DNA of 64,000 nt, from assembly GCA_029204225.1 (NCBI GenBank), contig CM055098.1, forward strand, positions 11,491,552-11,555,551, given 5' to 3'. This stretch comes from Diphasiastrum complanatum (taxonomy: Eukaryota; Streptophyta; Lycopodiopsida; Lycopodiales; Lycopodiaceae). The notes beneath the pieces were generated by a model. It searched no databases. It worked only from the letters and a program-made list of their open reading frames with translations, and was not told the DNA's origin. The stretch's first letter is position 1. Each line of letters starts with the position of its first letter. Both the position numbers and the translations under genes were made by a program. This document shows positions 1 to 11,631 of the stretch, one piece after another.

Positions 1-3000
1 TCCATGGAGGTTTCATTACTGTTGAGAGACTACTCACCACACTAATTATGATGTCTCATGAAGGACTAGCACTCGTTTCTATGAACACTTCATTTGATGT
101 ACTTTCTCTTTGACGCCCATCCAAAATTCTACTTATGGTTTGATGTTGTCAAAAGTGGTTTCAATGAACAATGTTCTATGTTGGCACACAAAAGGTTCAA
201 AACTTAGTGGTATCTCGTGGGTAACTCGAGGATATAAGCACCTTCTAAGCCTCTTCTAAAGCTTAAAATATAGAATAATGTCTTTTGTTTCCGTATGTCA
301 CCAGAAACAATATGTCCTGAATCTTACAATAGCTGCTTCAAAAAGTAAGTGGTGAAACTAGAATGATAAGGTAGAGTTTCATCTTGTATTGTTGACTATA
401 TCTTCTACTCTTTGATTGTCAAACTCAAATTTATTTAGTTTGACAGCTAATTTAACATATCTATGATTGTGTTTAAGACTTTATAATCACCACAAGTTAA
501 CTTGATCGCCAAAGAGACTTTTACTATCAATCACCACTTATTGCCATGAAAGCTTGCACTTCCATCAATTTGATCAAACTTTAGGATGAATACTCAAGTG
601 TATCAATTTAACTTTACAATACTTTCTAACTCAGAAAACTAATGTACCATCTCAAGAGCGCTTGCCAAGTGGTCAGTGTGAATTGGCATCACGGCAAGCA
701 ACTCAGCTCAGAGTAACTGCCCAAATGTCTGAGATTAGTGCAATGCACACATAAAGAAAAAAATACACACATACCTGCAATTGAAAAGAAGAGTAAAATT
801 TGGTCTTTTTTTTCAACTCCCTTGATTAAAAGATTTTCAATTTCTTGAAATGCGAAGAGAGAGAACACTCATGTCTTTAAGGAAATCTCTGCTTGGCGCT
901 CCAGACCGCCTTTCTATTTATTTGTGAAGGAACAATGTTAACAGTCTTGATAATCACGAAGGAAATCAGGTACATTATGTAGCCATACATTCATAACTTC
1001 TCAAGTGACAATGTTTATCCTTTCTTGTTCTAGGAGGGATGCAGGTAGCAGAGAAAATAATCTTTACTTTTTTGTGGCGATAGGGTCGATTCTTCAGAAC
1101 GTGAGCTCTCATTTGCTTCAGCCACAACCATTTCCCAATTTACAAGTTCCCTATTGCAATACATCCAATAACTTGGCACCTAGCTGCGTACATCCGTGTC
1201 TAAACAAAGCTCCCTTACAGTTGGGCAGTTATTATGAATCTTTTTCTTTTGGCATTAACTTCCAGAGAAAGTATCTATGTCTTAAGGCCACTCCTTAAAA
1301 CAAAGCGTCCCTCCTAAACTCTGACAAAACGTTGTTCATTCAAATTTTCTTTAAATTGGTAGCTAATATTATTCCCACCTCCTTATAATTTTCCAACGGC
1401 AATTTAATGTTGGATGACGAGAAAGCTTCATCTGCAATAAAATCATCTCCAATCCACGTGAATCTGCAAATCTGCTTGAATGCTAAGCTTCAAAATTGGA
1501 CCGTATACATGTCAGATCATATCCTTTTGAACCCGTAAAATAGCAGAAGAACTCAGTGCATCATAAAAACTGCTGAGTACCATCGTGCCCAACAGCTCTA
1601 GCCTCTCTGGTTACATTTTTTCGGCCTTTTGATAAATTCATTGTCTGTTCGCACACCAAATATTTCTCGAAGTGCTCGCATATGGCTTTGGCATATTCTA
1701 GAGTGGTCCAGCCAAGTGAACCGACCTTATGGATTTCAGCGCTAACTTCACAAGGGAATGTCTTTCTTTATAACTCAAGTAAAACGAGCAAGACGTATCT
1801 GAACTATATGTAAAGAATGTAGCCGCAAACAATTGCTATTTGTTAAGGCAAAGTGGCATTTATACGCTAAAAGGGACACGTTCTTACTGCTAATCACTCA
1901 CGTTTTAAGAGAATGCATGGAGTAAACTCTGACAGAAAGATGGGATTGATAGAAATCAAGCGATCTGGCTCACGAGAAATTACATTCATTCGCTACAGTT
2001 CCAAATGGAATCATTGACAGATGATTAGAGCTGATGAACGTGGCAACGCTATCATACTGATCAAGCTCAAAGAAAGAAACAGCTCAAAAAAAAGTGCCCA
2101 CCGTCAGAATTAGAAGCCATAGGCAATGCCGTCAGCTCGAGCAGCACTATAAGAATGAAAACTGCTCCGAGTAGATCCATTCGTCACTACCTGCTCAACA
2201 TGAGTAGCCTTCCTGACTACTACCTATAGCAAAATTGACATATCGAAACAGCTTGTATGAATTCTGCTGCCTTTTGTTACAGTGAATTATCCACAGATTT
2301 AGAATTAGAAGAAAAAATTATCCACAGAAAATGTGCTTGCTAATGTCACGATCATGAGAAATCAGAAGGAAAGATATCCAAATTCGAAACACATGAGAAA
2401 ATCTGCTTGCTAATGTCGCAATCAGAAGAATTTCGAAACACAGAAAATATACTCGCTAATCATGAAAAATCAAAAATCAGAAGAAAAAATTCTCCAAATC
2501 TGTAGCACAAAAAATAGGCTTGCTAACGTCGCGATCACGATCAGTGCTTACACAGTCAGACAGCAAAAGCAAAATAGGGAACCATATATTTATTTATTTA
2601 TATGTGTGTGAATGCGCCATAGCAAAGGACACGCATTAGGCCCTTGGGGCCTCTTCACATGTGGTCCCACCGAGTCCTTCCCGAACGTCAGGCCCTCGTT
2701 TCTTGGCTACCATTCACGTGTCATGGAAACGCAACCACCAGATGTCGAGTCCACCTTCCCAAGTTAGTGCTCACTAAACCTTTTTTAAGTTATCCTCAAA
2801 AAAATCTGCACTTTGTAAAATGCAGATTTTTAGACATTTTATGGTGCCGATTTTGAGAAAACTTGCCGATTCCTTTTCTATAGTTTGCCGATTTTCTTGA
2901 GCACTGTCCCAGGCCAACCCGTCTTGGCAAGAATCTAGATCTCACAGGTCCACTCCCAACTGCAAATCACCTACTAGTTTTACAAGTTTTTTATATGACT

Positions 3001-4088
3001 AAAAAAATAGTCCCCTTTTTAGAATCAACAACTCTAGACACCTCATGATGTAAGGGTAAAGCAATTTTAGAAAGACAAACATCATCAATTCCATAAATGC
3101 ATGATTATAAAAAAGAAGCACGGTCAATAAATGCAAAAACGTATGCTATGTCAATCTCAGGGATAGGATGTGCCTGAAGAGGCTCTTATCATGAGCACGC
3201 ACCCCCACATGGAGGCGTCGGTGCTTGACCCAACCCTTTGGCATCATGTGACGGCTGTTGCCCTACTCCCAACTGCCCAAGAAAAATTTGACTCAGCAGG
3301 GCATTTTCAACCATAGAATTTCATCACCTCTACCCATGCTTCTTCACAAAGTCATATTAGCATACTCATACTTGCATACAAGAATAAAATATTACAAGGT
3401 TTGCTATGAGATAATCGCCTAGGCTGCTCCATCGCCATGTCGCTCATGATTGTTTGAGCAAACAAAAGGTATAAAAGAAGTTTGTGGTTAAGGCCGAATC
3501 ATCAAACTTTTGAAACTTAATAACATAACATGATGATGATGGTGACGGACCTTACACCATCTTGTGCATGTAAGCTAAGGCTCAATGGAGCTCTAAGGCA
3601 TGCAACACAAGTTGCCTGCCTTTTGGCCTAACGTAGTAAAGTGTGCCACGTGGCACCGTAACCCAAGCCATGGTGCCTAGAAAAAACTCTTCGCAGGCAC
3701 CAACGGGACCAATTTCTTAGGTAGTCCAAAATTCCTAAACCACTAGCACACGCTCAATGTTTACTTATATCAACCATTGAATATCCTTCTAAATTAGTTA
3801 TGGGATATGTTTGTGGGTGCCCAGAGCACCACATCATCAGGCAGCCACAGTTTCTTTTTAAATATCCATTGTCTTGTCTGTCGACAATTAGAGACAATCA
3901 AGCGACAAGGCAACTTCATGGTGTGTGATTTTTACATCCACCAGTCAAATCTTTGCCAAGTGGCATAGTTGCCACTTGGTATCATTTCAATGATTAATTT
4001 ACATGTGGCAAGATTTGAGCATGTACTGAAAATACAACGGTGATGAGTGTTGATTTATTCCATGAAGTTAAGTACTAGGTAATGGCCA
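1..4088. other. No recognisable gene
   Basis: AT-rich sequence with frequent stops in all frames. The few open stretches (near 1005-1298 and 2644-2856, plus strand) have no domain-like composition or splice context, so I leave them out. I see no LTR, primer-binding site or tandem array here. Confidence 0.5.
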
Positions 4089-4090
4089 TT

Positions 4091-4112
4091 GGGGGGGGGG
4101 GGGGGGGGGGGG
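4091..4112. repeat. Poly-G run of 22 bases
   Basis: An uninterrupted run of 22 G residues in otherwise mixed sequence. It could form a G-quadruplex. Its length is likely to be variable or assembly-sensitive. Confidence 0.9.
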
Positions 4113-4676
4113 CTTACTACAAACTAAATCTAGGACTGGGGCAGCGTGTGGCGGAGTCCACAAGCTCTCTAGGGACTCTATCGTAATGGCTCGACCAATT
4201 AACCATTAGCACAAGTAATTTACATTCACATGATTTTTATGTTTTTTTTATATCGCAGGCGTACTCATTGTGTCTTCTTTTAGAATGCCCAACTACAGGC
4301 AGTCGCAAGCAATTGCATGCATTTTGTTTTGTTTTTCTTGAGGGGGAAGATCACCCTCCAAGGCCGTTCTCTGCTGGGGAAGGGCCTTCAGTCTTTAGTC
4401 AAGGGCAGTAGCCCGAGCAAAAGGCCCCTCCCACGGCGGAATGGTCGATGACTTCTATGGTGTGAAAAAAAAATTTACATGTACCTTCCGCATCTCAGAA
4501 GGTGCATGTAAAAAATTTGAAAAAGAAAAAAAAGAGGCACACATATTTCGTTCTATGAGGCAGCTCATTTTTCTTTGCGAAAAAGAAAAAAATGATTTTA
4601 TGTGTATGTGTGTATACGTAACGGGTAATGTATATATATATCTTTATATCTCTCTTCCTAAGCATTTTATTTTTTT

Positions 4677-4678
<2 letters not shown>

Positions 4679-4750
<72 letters not shown>
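4679..4750. repeat. (TC)n microsatellite
   Basis: About 36 pure TC dinucleotides. The open frames crossing it on both strands (Ser-Leu or Arg-Glu repeats) are artefacts of the repeat. Confidence 0.95.
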
Positions 4751-4753
<3 letters not shown>

Positions 4754-5042
4754 GTATTTTCAATGTCATATTAACTCCAATAAAGGACTTGAATCCATAT
4801 ACCATGTAAAATATGTGGCTGGTGAGCTGACTGGTACATATCCTGTACGACCATCTCTCGTATCATGAACGCAACACAGCGAGGATCCTCATATGCAATA
4901 AATGATCTGAGTGTAGTAGGCACATCCTAGAATAGGCAGTGGTATCTCTCTCTGATCGCATCTGAGGATAAGGTTCTCCTCTGACTCTACCTCATGTAAA
5001 GAACATAGCTGGCATAATCTCTCCTCTCGTGGTGCACTTTGG

Positions 5043-5044
<2 letters not shown>

Positions 5045-5087
<43 letters not shown>
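5045..5087. repeat. (GA)n microsatellite
   Basis: About 21 GA units, some 300 bp after the TC tract at 4.7 kb and on the opposite strand. Confidence 0.95.
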
Positions 5088-5088
<1 letters not shown>

Positions 5089-5394
5089 CTTTTTAGCTCA
5101 ATAGGCAACAGTTCGTACTCTTCGCATTTTCCAATAAAATGCGAAAAGGACACTCCCTCTTCGATTTCGGCTTTTTCGCAAAATGCAAAATGAACGCTTA
5201 ACTTTGCATAAACTTCAACTCATGGCTATGTACACTTTATAAATAGGATATACATAGTAAATGAATGGATCTAGATTAGCTATGAGACTAAGGGATGGAG
5301 AGAATAGAAATCCACACCCTCCTTAATCTGGATCTTTGAATGCCTTTAATTTTCAAATTCACGATAGCACAAAAATTCTTGTGTGCTTTATGAC

Positions 5395-5960
5395 TTAACC
5401 CTTTCGTAAAGATATCAGTCCCGTCAGTGCGTTCTGCAAAACCTCCTTGTTGAGTATTCTGCTCCTAATATAGTGGGACTTAATCTCGATGTGCTTTTGA
5501 TTGTCGCATTGAATAATTGTTGGAGCATATTGTCTTAGACCAATGTCAAACAATAAGTTTCTCAACCAAATTACTTCTTTAGTAGCTTGAGAGACTGCAA
5601 TGTATTCTGAATCTACAAAAGACATTGCAATGGAGGTCTATTTTTGGCTGTTCCAGGATATTGGACCATTATTGAGCAGGAAGACAAATCCAAAGGTGGG
5701 TTTTCTTGCGTTTGGTTTACACTTGACCTTGAAGATCCATTTGTAGTCAATGACTTTCCTGTTTGCAGGTAATTTGGTGACAGTGCAAGTCTTGTTTTCC
5801 ATCAATGAGTTGTACTCCTTGTCCATGGCTTCTTTCCACATATCCGAATCGGCTTGTAACATTGCATCTTGGACTATGGTTGGCTCCTGTATAGAATAGT
5901 GAGCAAACTCATCAATGTATCAAACATGCTGAGCTCAAATCATTGTTGATCTCTTGTTGT
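5395..5960 (-). pseudogene. Ty1/copia pol remnant: RT start joined to RNase H
   Basis: Minus-strand copia-type polyprotein fragment. Reading leftward from about 5936 it shows the conserved entry into reverse transcriptase (DMWKEAMDKEYNSLMENKT, then a WIFKVK motif). It then jumps directly to the RNase H region (GFVFLLNNGPISWNSQK, SEYIAVSQATKEVIWL, CDNQ, KHIEIKSHYIRS). The whole RT core, including the catalytic YVDD, is missing, so this is an internal deletion. There are in-frame stops: a TGA near 5928 and a TAG near 5637 where the family has Gln. An old, dead element fragment. Family assignment is secure; the termini are not visible. Confidence 0.88.
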
Positions 5961-8500
5961 TACTTCCACGTCCTACATATAGGATTTGGCATAATCCTAG
6001 ACTTGGATACATGGTATTCCAGTGCTCGAGATTCTTGGTTATGCCACATCATTCCAGACGAGGTTAATAAGGTAATTAATAACCTTGTGAGGCCCAAACA
6101 CACTAATTGGAGTTAGTGCATGGTTTGGGATAGTCAATACATGTGTAGAGTATCAATAGCAATGGAATTTCTCAATTGGGGAGTTTATGTCTTGCATGAC
6201 TACATGCACAAGAAGGATTGGGGTCTATTTATCCCTTGGAAACTCGCCCTACTCCATCATTCTTGTAGTGATTCATTGTCAGGTCCTCTCACTCTTGCTT
6301 CCTATTCCTTGGCTTGAGGGTGAAGCTTCTGGAGATTGATCAGTTGCTTCTACTTGGTTGGGTGGTTTACTCCACAATGTGTTCTCTTATGTTTTGACTT
6401 CTAAGCAGGATCTTGAGGAGCTTTCCCTTACATTGGTATAAGATCGGAGAACTTGGAGTGGTGTAGCTTTTCATCCAATTTTTTGGTGTGAATCAATTGG
6501 TATTCTCATCCAGGTGGCCCAAAGAACAAGGTTACAAGTGGGTGAATTCTCCCAGTTTCCATTTGCATGTCGTTAAGATCCATCTCTTTCGACTTTCCTA
6601 GGGATTTATGGAAGATTGTCCATGGAAGCCAATATGTGATGCTTTTTTTGAGTTTTTTCTTATGTAGCTCAATTTTTTGGTAGATCTGAAATTTCCAGCA
6701 AGTGTACTTTCATTCTAGGGATCATTAATGATGGAATTAATTATGCATGCCGGTTCTTTTCATGATGTACATTTCTAGACTATGTTTTTGGTCAAAAATT
6801 ATTTGTTTTTCATGATTTTTGGCTAAAAATTGATTGTAAGAGCTAAAATCCAGCAAGAAAATTCATGTGGATAGCCATAATCCTATAAATCTAGTTTCAC
6901 ATGTGTGAGAGAGGGTTTCATGTCATGAATTCCACTTTATGTTCAAGAAAAAATCAAAAAATTGTCAAAAATCATCATTTTTGCAAGTTTTTTCATAAAG
7001 TTGGATAGTAGGCTATTGTAAAACGCCTTGTAGAGCTTGACAAAAGTTGAATCAAAGTATTTGGAAGCTGTACCTAAAGTTAGAGCCAAAAGCCAAAAAA
7101 AAAAAAAAAATAGCCTTTTTTTAGTGATTTTTGGGGGATGGATTGCTCTCAATACACAAGGAGATCATGCTGGAAATTGTTACAACCTATTTTTTAATCC
7201 TCTTGACCTTTCTAGAAAGCTATCTGACCTGTAATCTGGTGTTCGGGGGCTTTTGCTCTGTCTCCATCAAGTTTGTAGCAAAACACCCTTCTCAAATCAA
7301 GAAATCTTCGTTCTCAACCCATACTGCTTCTTAGGACATATATGAAGGCTTCACGGAAGTCTAATAGACTGTTTAAGACTATTGGTAACATCACTTTTGG
7401 TGTGTTTGGGGAGGTTTTAGCACGTTTTTTCATGCATAGGCCTTGTAGAAATGCGTCCTACTACAAATTTTCAGACACTTTTTTTTCGCACATGTGAAGC
7501 TGAGGTGTGAAATTTTAGAAGTTTTGTGAGCAAAGTTGTCGAAATCCGTCAATGTTTTGATTGCATGCCTGTTTTTTCCCTGATTTGATGTACTGTGCTT
7601 GCATGGATTTGTTGCATGTTGAATCTGATGATGTTTCTGACATGCATGAGGGATTTACGACAATTTTCGTAAAACTGAAATTTATCTCATTAGGGAATAT
7701 TAGAGCTCAAAATGGGCCCTTTGTCAAGATGTTGTTTTTTACTTCGCACGCTTTCAACGCTTATGTGTCCCAATTGATGGTGTCCATCTGTGATGAACTG
7801 TAACAGTGGTTGACAGACGGAAATTGTATTTAACTTTTCCAGCCAAATTTTCATGATTTTTAAATATCCCGTCGGGCAGAACAAACAATTGTGATTGGAC
7901 CACAGTTACTGCCCGAATACTCTTATGCTACCCGTTATTGTTCACAAGAGGTTGATTTGATGTCAATATTCATAAACTGTGGTTAACTAATCCTTTTAGG
8001 TTAGGAACTTCTTGCCATTCATAGGTATACCTCTCATTTTTTTCATTTTATCTCTTATTTTGGATTGTCATTCTTAGGTTTACCTCGCAATCTCTACATT
8101 CTCTCCGTTCTCAGTTTGTGTACTCGTATTTTCGACTAATGGCTACACATAATCGTAGACCAAGAGGAACCATTGATGCAATCAATATTTGCAATGAAAA
8201 AAATGTAGAAGATCAATGGATACCAAGAATATATCGAAAATATCAATGGATCTTGATGCATCCCTCTGCAAAAGGCTCATTCCGAGAAAGGAAAAGATCG
8301 GATAACATATATAGAAGCTCTTGGAAAGGCAGGATAATGGACTTTAAAGTATCACATGCCGGCCAATCTATCACGAAAGTTTTAGTTCAGCATGCTTATC
8401 TTCACAATGAGCTCAACATTCATGATTTGAATCCAAAAATCTGTATATATCGGTTGTATTTTTTGTCTTCATTGCCTTGGTCTGTATTGTCCTTGTCTTG
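5961..8500. other. No recognisable gene
   Basis: About 2.5 kb of AT-rich sequence. Short open stretches at 6120-6317, 7037-7334, 7561-7803 and 8118-8546 show no domain or splice signature I can name. The last is antisense to where the rest of the protease gene at 8.6-9.6 kb would lie, so it may be a shadow. Confidence 0.4.
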
Positions 8501-8624
8501 GCATATTTGGATATGGCTTTGCTGCAACAAATCTAAGTGTGAATAATGTCGTATATGGCTCCTGGCAATTTTGTGTGTGTGTGTAATATAGCTCATCTTT
8601 AAACAAACTGGATTACACACACCC

Positions 8625-9574
8625 TCATTGATGTATAAGGACAACACATATAAGCTCCAATGATCACTGCAATCAGAAAACAATAAATTTATGAGAATCA
8701 ATGTGAAATCAAAATTCATCTGAAAAATTGAACTCAATAAAATATGAAAAAAATACACTTACTTTGTTATGTATGGGAGCACGAGAATTGGACTCCCCAG
8801 TCTGACGTATTGGAGCATATGATCGTGCAGACTTTTGAAATCAGGAAAATCAAATGCAGCCATGAATTGAAGGGGAAACAATGCTACATCTATAAACAAT
8901 GGGGTCTGGAAAAACTCCATCCAGTGTTGAATGGCCCCATCTCCTACATTGTCACCTAACATTCTATCCCTACTTTCTAATTCACCTATATCTAATTTAG
9001 AAAGGGGAAGACCAGCATTGGTCTTCGGCATCTTAAAACTATATCTTGGACCTAAAGCTTTAAGATATGTGTTCAACAATTGGTCATACTGTACATATTG
9101 AGGAGTATTTACAAAGGCAAGTGCAGGGGGTGACGGAAGTAATACAAATAAACCACAAAAAGAATTGTCATTCAAAATTGATTCTACCTTTACATTTACA
9201 AAATCATCTAAATCATTTCCTAGAGCAGGAGGTGGGGAACTAATATTTATGGGAGTAGGAGGAGACAGAGATTTTGAATGAGAGGAAGATCTAGCAGGAG
9301 AAGTTAATAGTGGAGTTCTGGGAGGAGAAGAAGGAGACTTAGGAGGAGACTTGGGAGGAGATTGCCTAGCAGATAGAATCTCATTTAGAGAAGATGGCTT
9401 TGAAAAATCCCTCGCTTTATTAGGAGGGTCATGAGACCTCTTCTTCTTTGAAACACTCCCGTTCTGTATACGAATAACAAGCCGAGATGGTTGAGATTGC
9501 TTTTGTTCTCTCCTCTCTGAATCTTGTTTTGGAGGAGAGGAAGCAGCAAGTCTAAAGTACTCTGCTCTTGGCAT
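8625..9574 (-). CDS. Ulp1/C48-like cysteine protease, partial
   Basis: The first exon runs from the ATG at 9574 down to 8763. It encodes a Ser/Pro-rich basic linker (about residues 1-120, with repeated PPKSP motifs) and then an alpha-helical domain. The domain has the layout of the front half of a Ulp1/SENP (C48) fold: a short acidic stretch, RMLGDNVGDGAIQHWMEFF, and a strand ending SPILVLPYIT. The exon ends in a consensus donor (AAA|GTAAGTG). A matching acceptor (TTGCAG at 8667-8672) joins in frame to give PYITNDHWSLYVLS, which carries the HW motif around the catalytic His of this family. I could not find the Asp and the Q-x(n)-Cys that should follow, so the gene is truncated or has further unrecognised exons. 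Ulp1 domains cleave SUMO-like modifiers and occur in several plant DNA transposons. The 5' end overlaps the histone-like exon in another frame. Confidence 0.6.
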
Positions 9575-9889
9575 GGACAACTGCAACAACAGTATCTAAA
9601 AAAAATTTCACTTGGAAATCCTCATATGCAATGTGCAGCGTCTCTATTGCCGTTACAATCCATCTCACATCTGCAGATAGACTTCTTGTAACCTGTCTGA
9701 TGGATCTCTGTATGTGAGCTTTCGAAATCAGAAGATTATTTGTCTTCTGTAGCTTTCGAATATCCTTGAGCCAGGGTGGGTCTCGTCTTTTGCCCCTTTG
9801 CCTAGGAGGGGGGGTTAGACGAGGCGGTGGTGGTGCATTTTCTTGACCCCCTCCTGTGATTAGGACTCCACCAGGGTGGACTCGTGCTA
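9552..9889 (-). CDS. Divergent histone H3/CENH3-like exon
   Basis: Open frame of about 112 codons, probably entered from an upstream exon (acceptor-like TTAAGTAG just before it; no Met inside) and ending in TAG at 9552-9554. After a Gly/Pro-rich basic leader (RQRGKRRDPPW) it follows histone H3 almost residue for residue: KDIRKLQKTNNLLISK (H3 EIRRYQKSTELLIRK), then IQRSIRQV (H3 FQRLVREI), ADVRW (H3 TDLRF), an A...L..AYEDFQV helix (H3 A...LQEA.E.YLV), then FFLDT and VVHAKSRVL (H3 LFEDT...AIHAKRVTI). The W after R and the EDF are features of centromeric H3. The H3 N-tail lysines are absent. The frame stops just after HAK. The final H3 helix seems to continue in the overlapping frame (EYFRLAA), as if one frameshift separates this exon from the Ulp1 gene. 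A host CENH3 would be far more conserved, so I infer an accessory or captured histone fold. Confidence 0.7.
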
Positions 9890-11631
9890 TCTACTTAAAT
9901 TAGTCCACGCCATTAGTATCCAATAGCGGATCAGTGCGCGATGGAGGATAACTCAGGTTTAGAGTTCAGGTTGAGCACGTCCAACCGATACCTGAAATAA
10001 ATCTAACCGATAGTTGGTAGCAACTGCACGCGCGCGAGTAAAATCTGATGGAAGGAAGTTTGCTTCGAGCGCGGTGAATCGATATCATATAGATATAGAG
10101 AATAAAAAGAAATTTAAGCAAACAAATTTTAGCGTCGTCTGTTTGTTTATATAGTGAAAATCCAAAATGATTGCAAAAGCGGGGGTTTGGATGTCCGAGG
10201 CTCGGATTTCTTTGAGATATTCAGATGCTTGTCAATCAAATCAAATTAAATATCAATCTTTCTTCAAAATGATTAGTCGATAATAACCACCACAATTAAT
10301 CAAAACAAAAGTATGGTCACATCTACAATTTATTGCTGAAATTGACAAGGTTAAGCTATAAATATCTGACCTTTCTTATATCCAATCGTAATAATTTCGA
10401 AAAATTCCAACGGTCATTATTTCACCCAATTGCGAATCGACACGCATATATAGAATGTGAAAATCAGAGGGGATATTTTCGCATGTTGAACCGATATTGG
10501 AAGATAATATGAATGATCAAAGCTTGACTCGATAATTTCTCCTTAGTTGTGGACAGTATGAAGAGTCTATTGAATCAAGCTTTGATCATGCAAAATACCC
10601 TTCAATAATTTTGAAAAAAATTCAAATTTTTTTTCCCTACAATAGTGATTCGACGCATGCAGTCCAGGTGAAAAATCGTTGTCTTCTCCACAAGCGCGCT
10701 GATCCGATATCTGAGACGCACTGAATATATATTGGAGCGCATTATGAACACCTTATGAAAATGTTCTGAATGAACATTATCTCAAAAGAAAAAATCTCGT
10801 CTTTACGGTCCTTAAATAAGAAGAAAGTCTGTAATGATCCTCCTTGTATACATTTTTCAATGTTGTCCATTTAATATTTGTTTATTAGTTGTTTAACGAT
10901 GATTCGGTGAGGCTAGTGATAAACTATTTAATGTATAACGGCGCGGGAACATATTCTAGGATCAAGGCTAATGATGATTCGTAGAATCTAGTGATAGACT
11001 ATTTAATGTATTCCGGTGTAGGTACAAATTTGTCTCACTCTGATTGGTGGATAAATATAGGTTGTGTTTCTCAATTTATTATTTGACAATTGTATGACTG
11101 CGATCAATAAGAATTGGCTATAAATATGCGCATCTTTCTCTATATTTCGATTCCATGATCTTTCATTCTGAACTCACTAGTCATCTTGTTTTCTTTCTTT
11201 CTCAAGATATCGGATCGATGCGCGCCTTCCCATACAATGCACGGTCAGATTCATTCATGCGCGCTGAATCGATATCAACCTCTTCTGACGTGTGCTTGCG
11301 AAAAATTTTATTCTCATCCTAACGATATCGGATCAACGAGCGCACTGTGGTTCATTCCTCTACCAATATCATTCTGTCGCGTTGAACCGATATCAGGTTC
11401 AATATGGCTAGTTCCTCCATGTCCTCCGATAACAAACTTCTAGATTTTTGAATGCCAGTGACATTTCATCTGAGAAATTAAAGTATTTTGTGAGTTTTTT
11501 TTTTTGCTCCCTTCGATATCGATAAGCTACTTTATGAAAATTGTTATAATTTAATTTCTTATCTTGATAATTTTTCTCAGATTATTAGTATTCATGTTTT
11601 GGATATAGATAGTTTTTGTTTTCTTCATTTT
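9890..11631. promoter_or_regulatory. Divergent intergenic region with CGATATC motif array
   Basis: Non-coding spacer between the minus-strand H3-like/Ulp1 unit and the plus-strand H4-like gene. It contains GC-rich islands built on GCGC-xTGAATCGATATC or its complement, at about 10067-10088, 10692-10720, 11205-11226, 11256-11279, 11321-11345 and 11375-11400. The last four alternate in orientation, and same-orientation copies are about 117 bp apart, so a small inverted pair has been duplicated in tandem. There is also a short inverted repeat around AATGATCAAAGCTTGA at 10511-10590. The layout suits a bidirectional promoter or transposase-binding subterminal repeats. No TATA box can be assigned with confidence. 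Confidence 0.5.

Noticed and set aside
1005-1298. 97-codon plus-strand frame
   Set aside because: No domain, no splice or promoter context, codon use like the surrounding non-coding sequence.
4441-4809. Open frames with long Ser-Leu or Arg-Glu runs (also at 21.9-22.4, 29.9-30.2, 31.4-31.8, 55.8-56.2, 61.7-62.1 and 63.5-63.7 kb)
   Set aside because: They are translations of dinucleotide microsatellites, which cannot give stops in several frames. No flanking coding evidence, except the exon-like ORF noted near 55.9 kb.
8118-8546. 142-codon plus-strand frame near the Ulp1-like gene
   Set aside because: Basic, unrecognised, antisense to the expected remainder of the protease gene. No histone-fold or other pattern after inspection.
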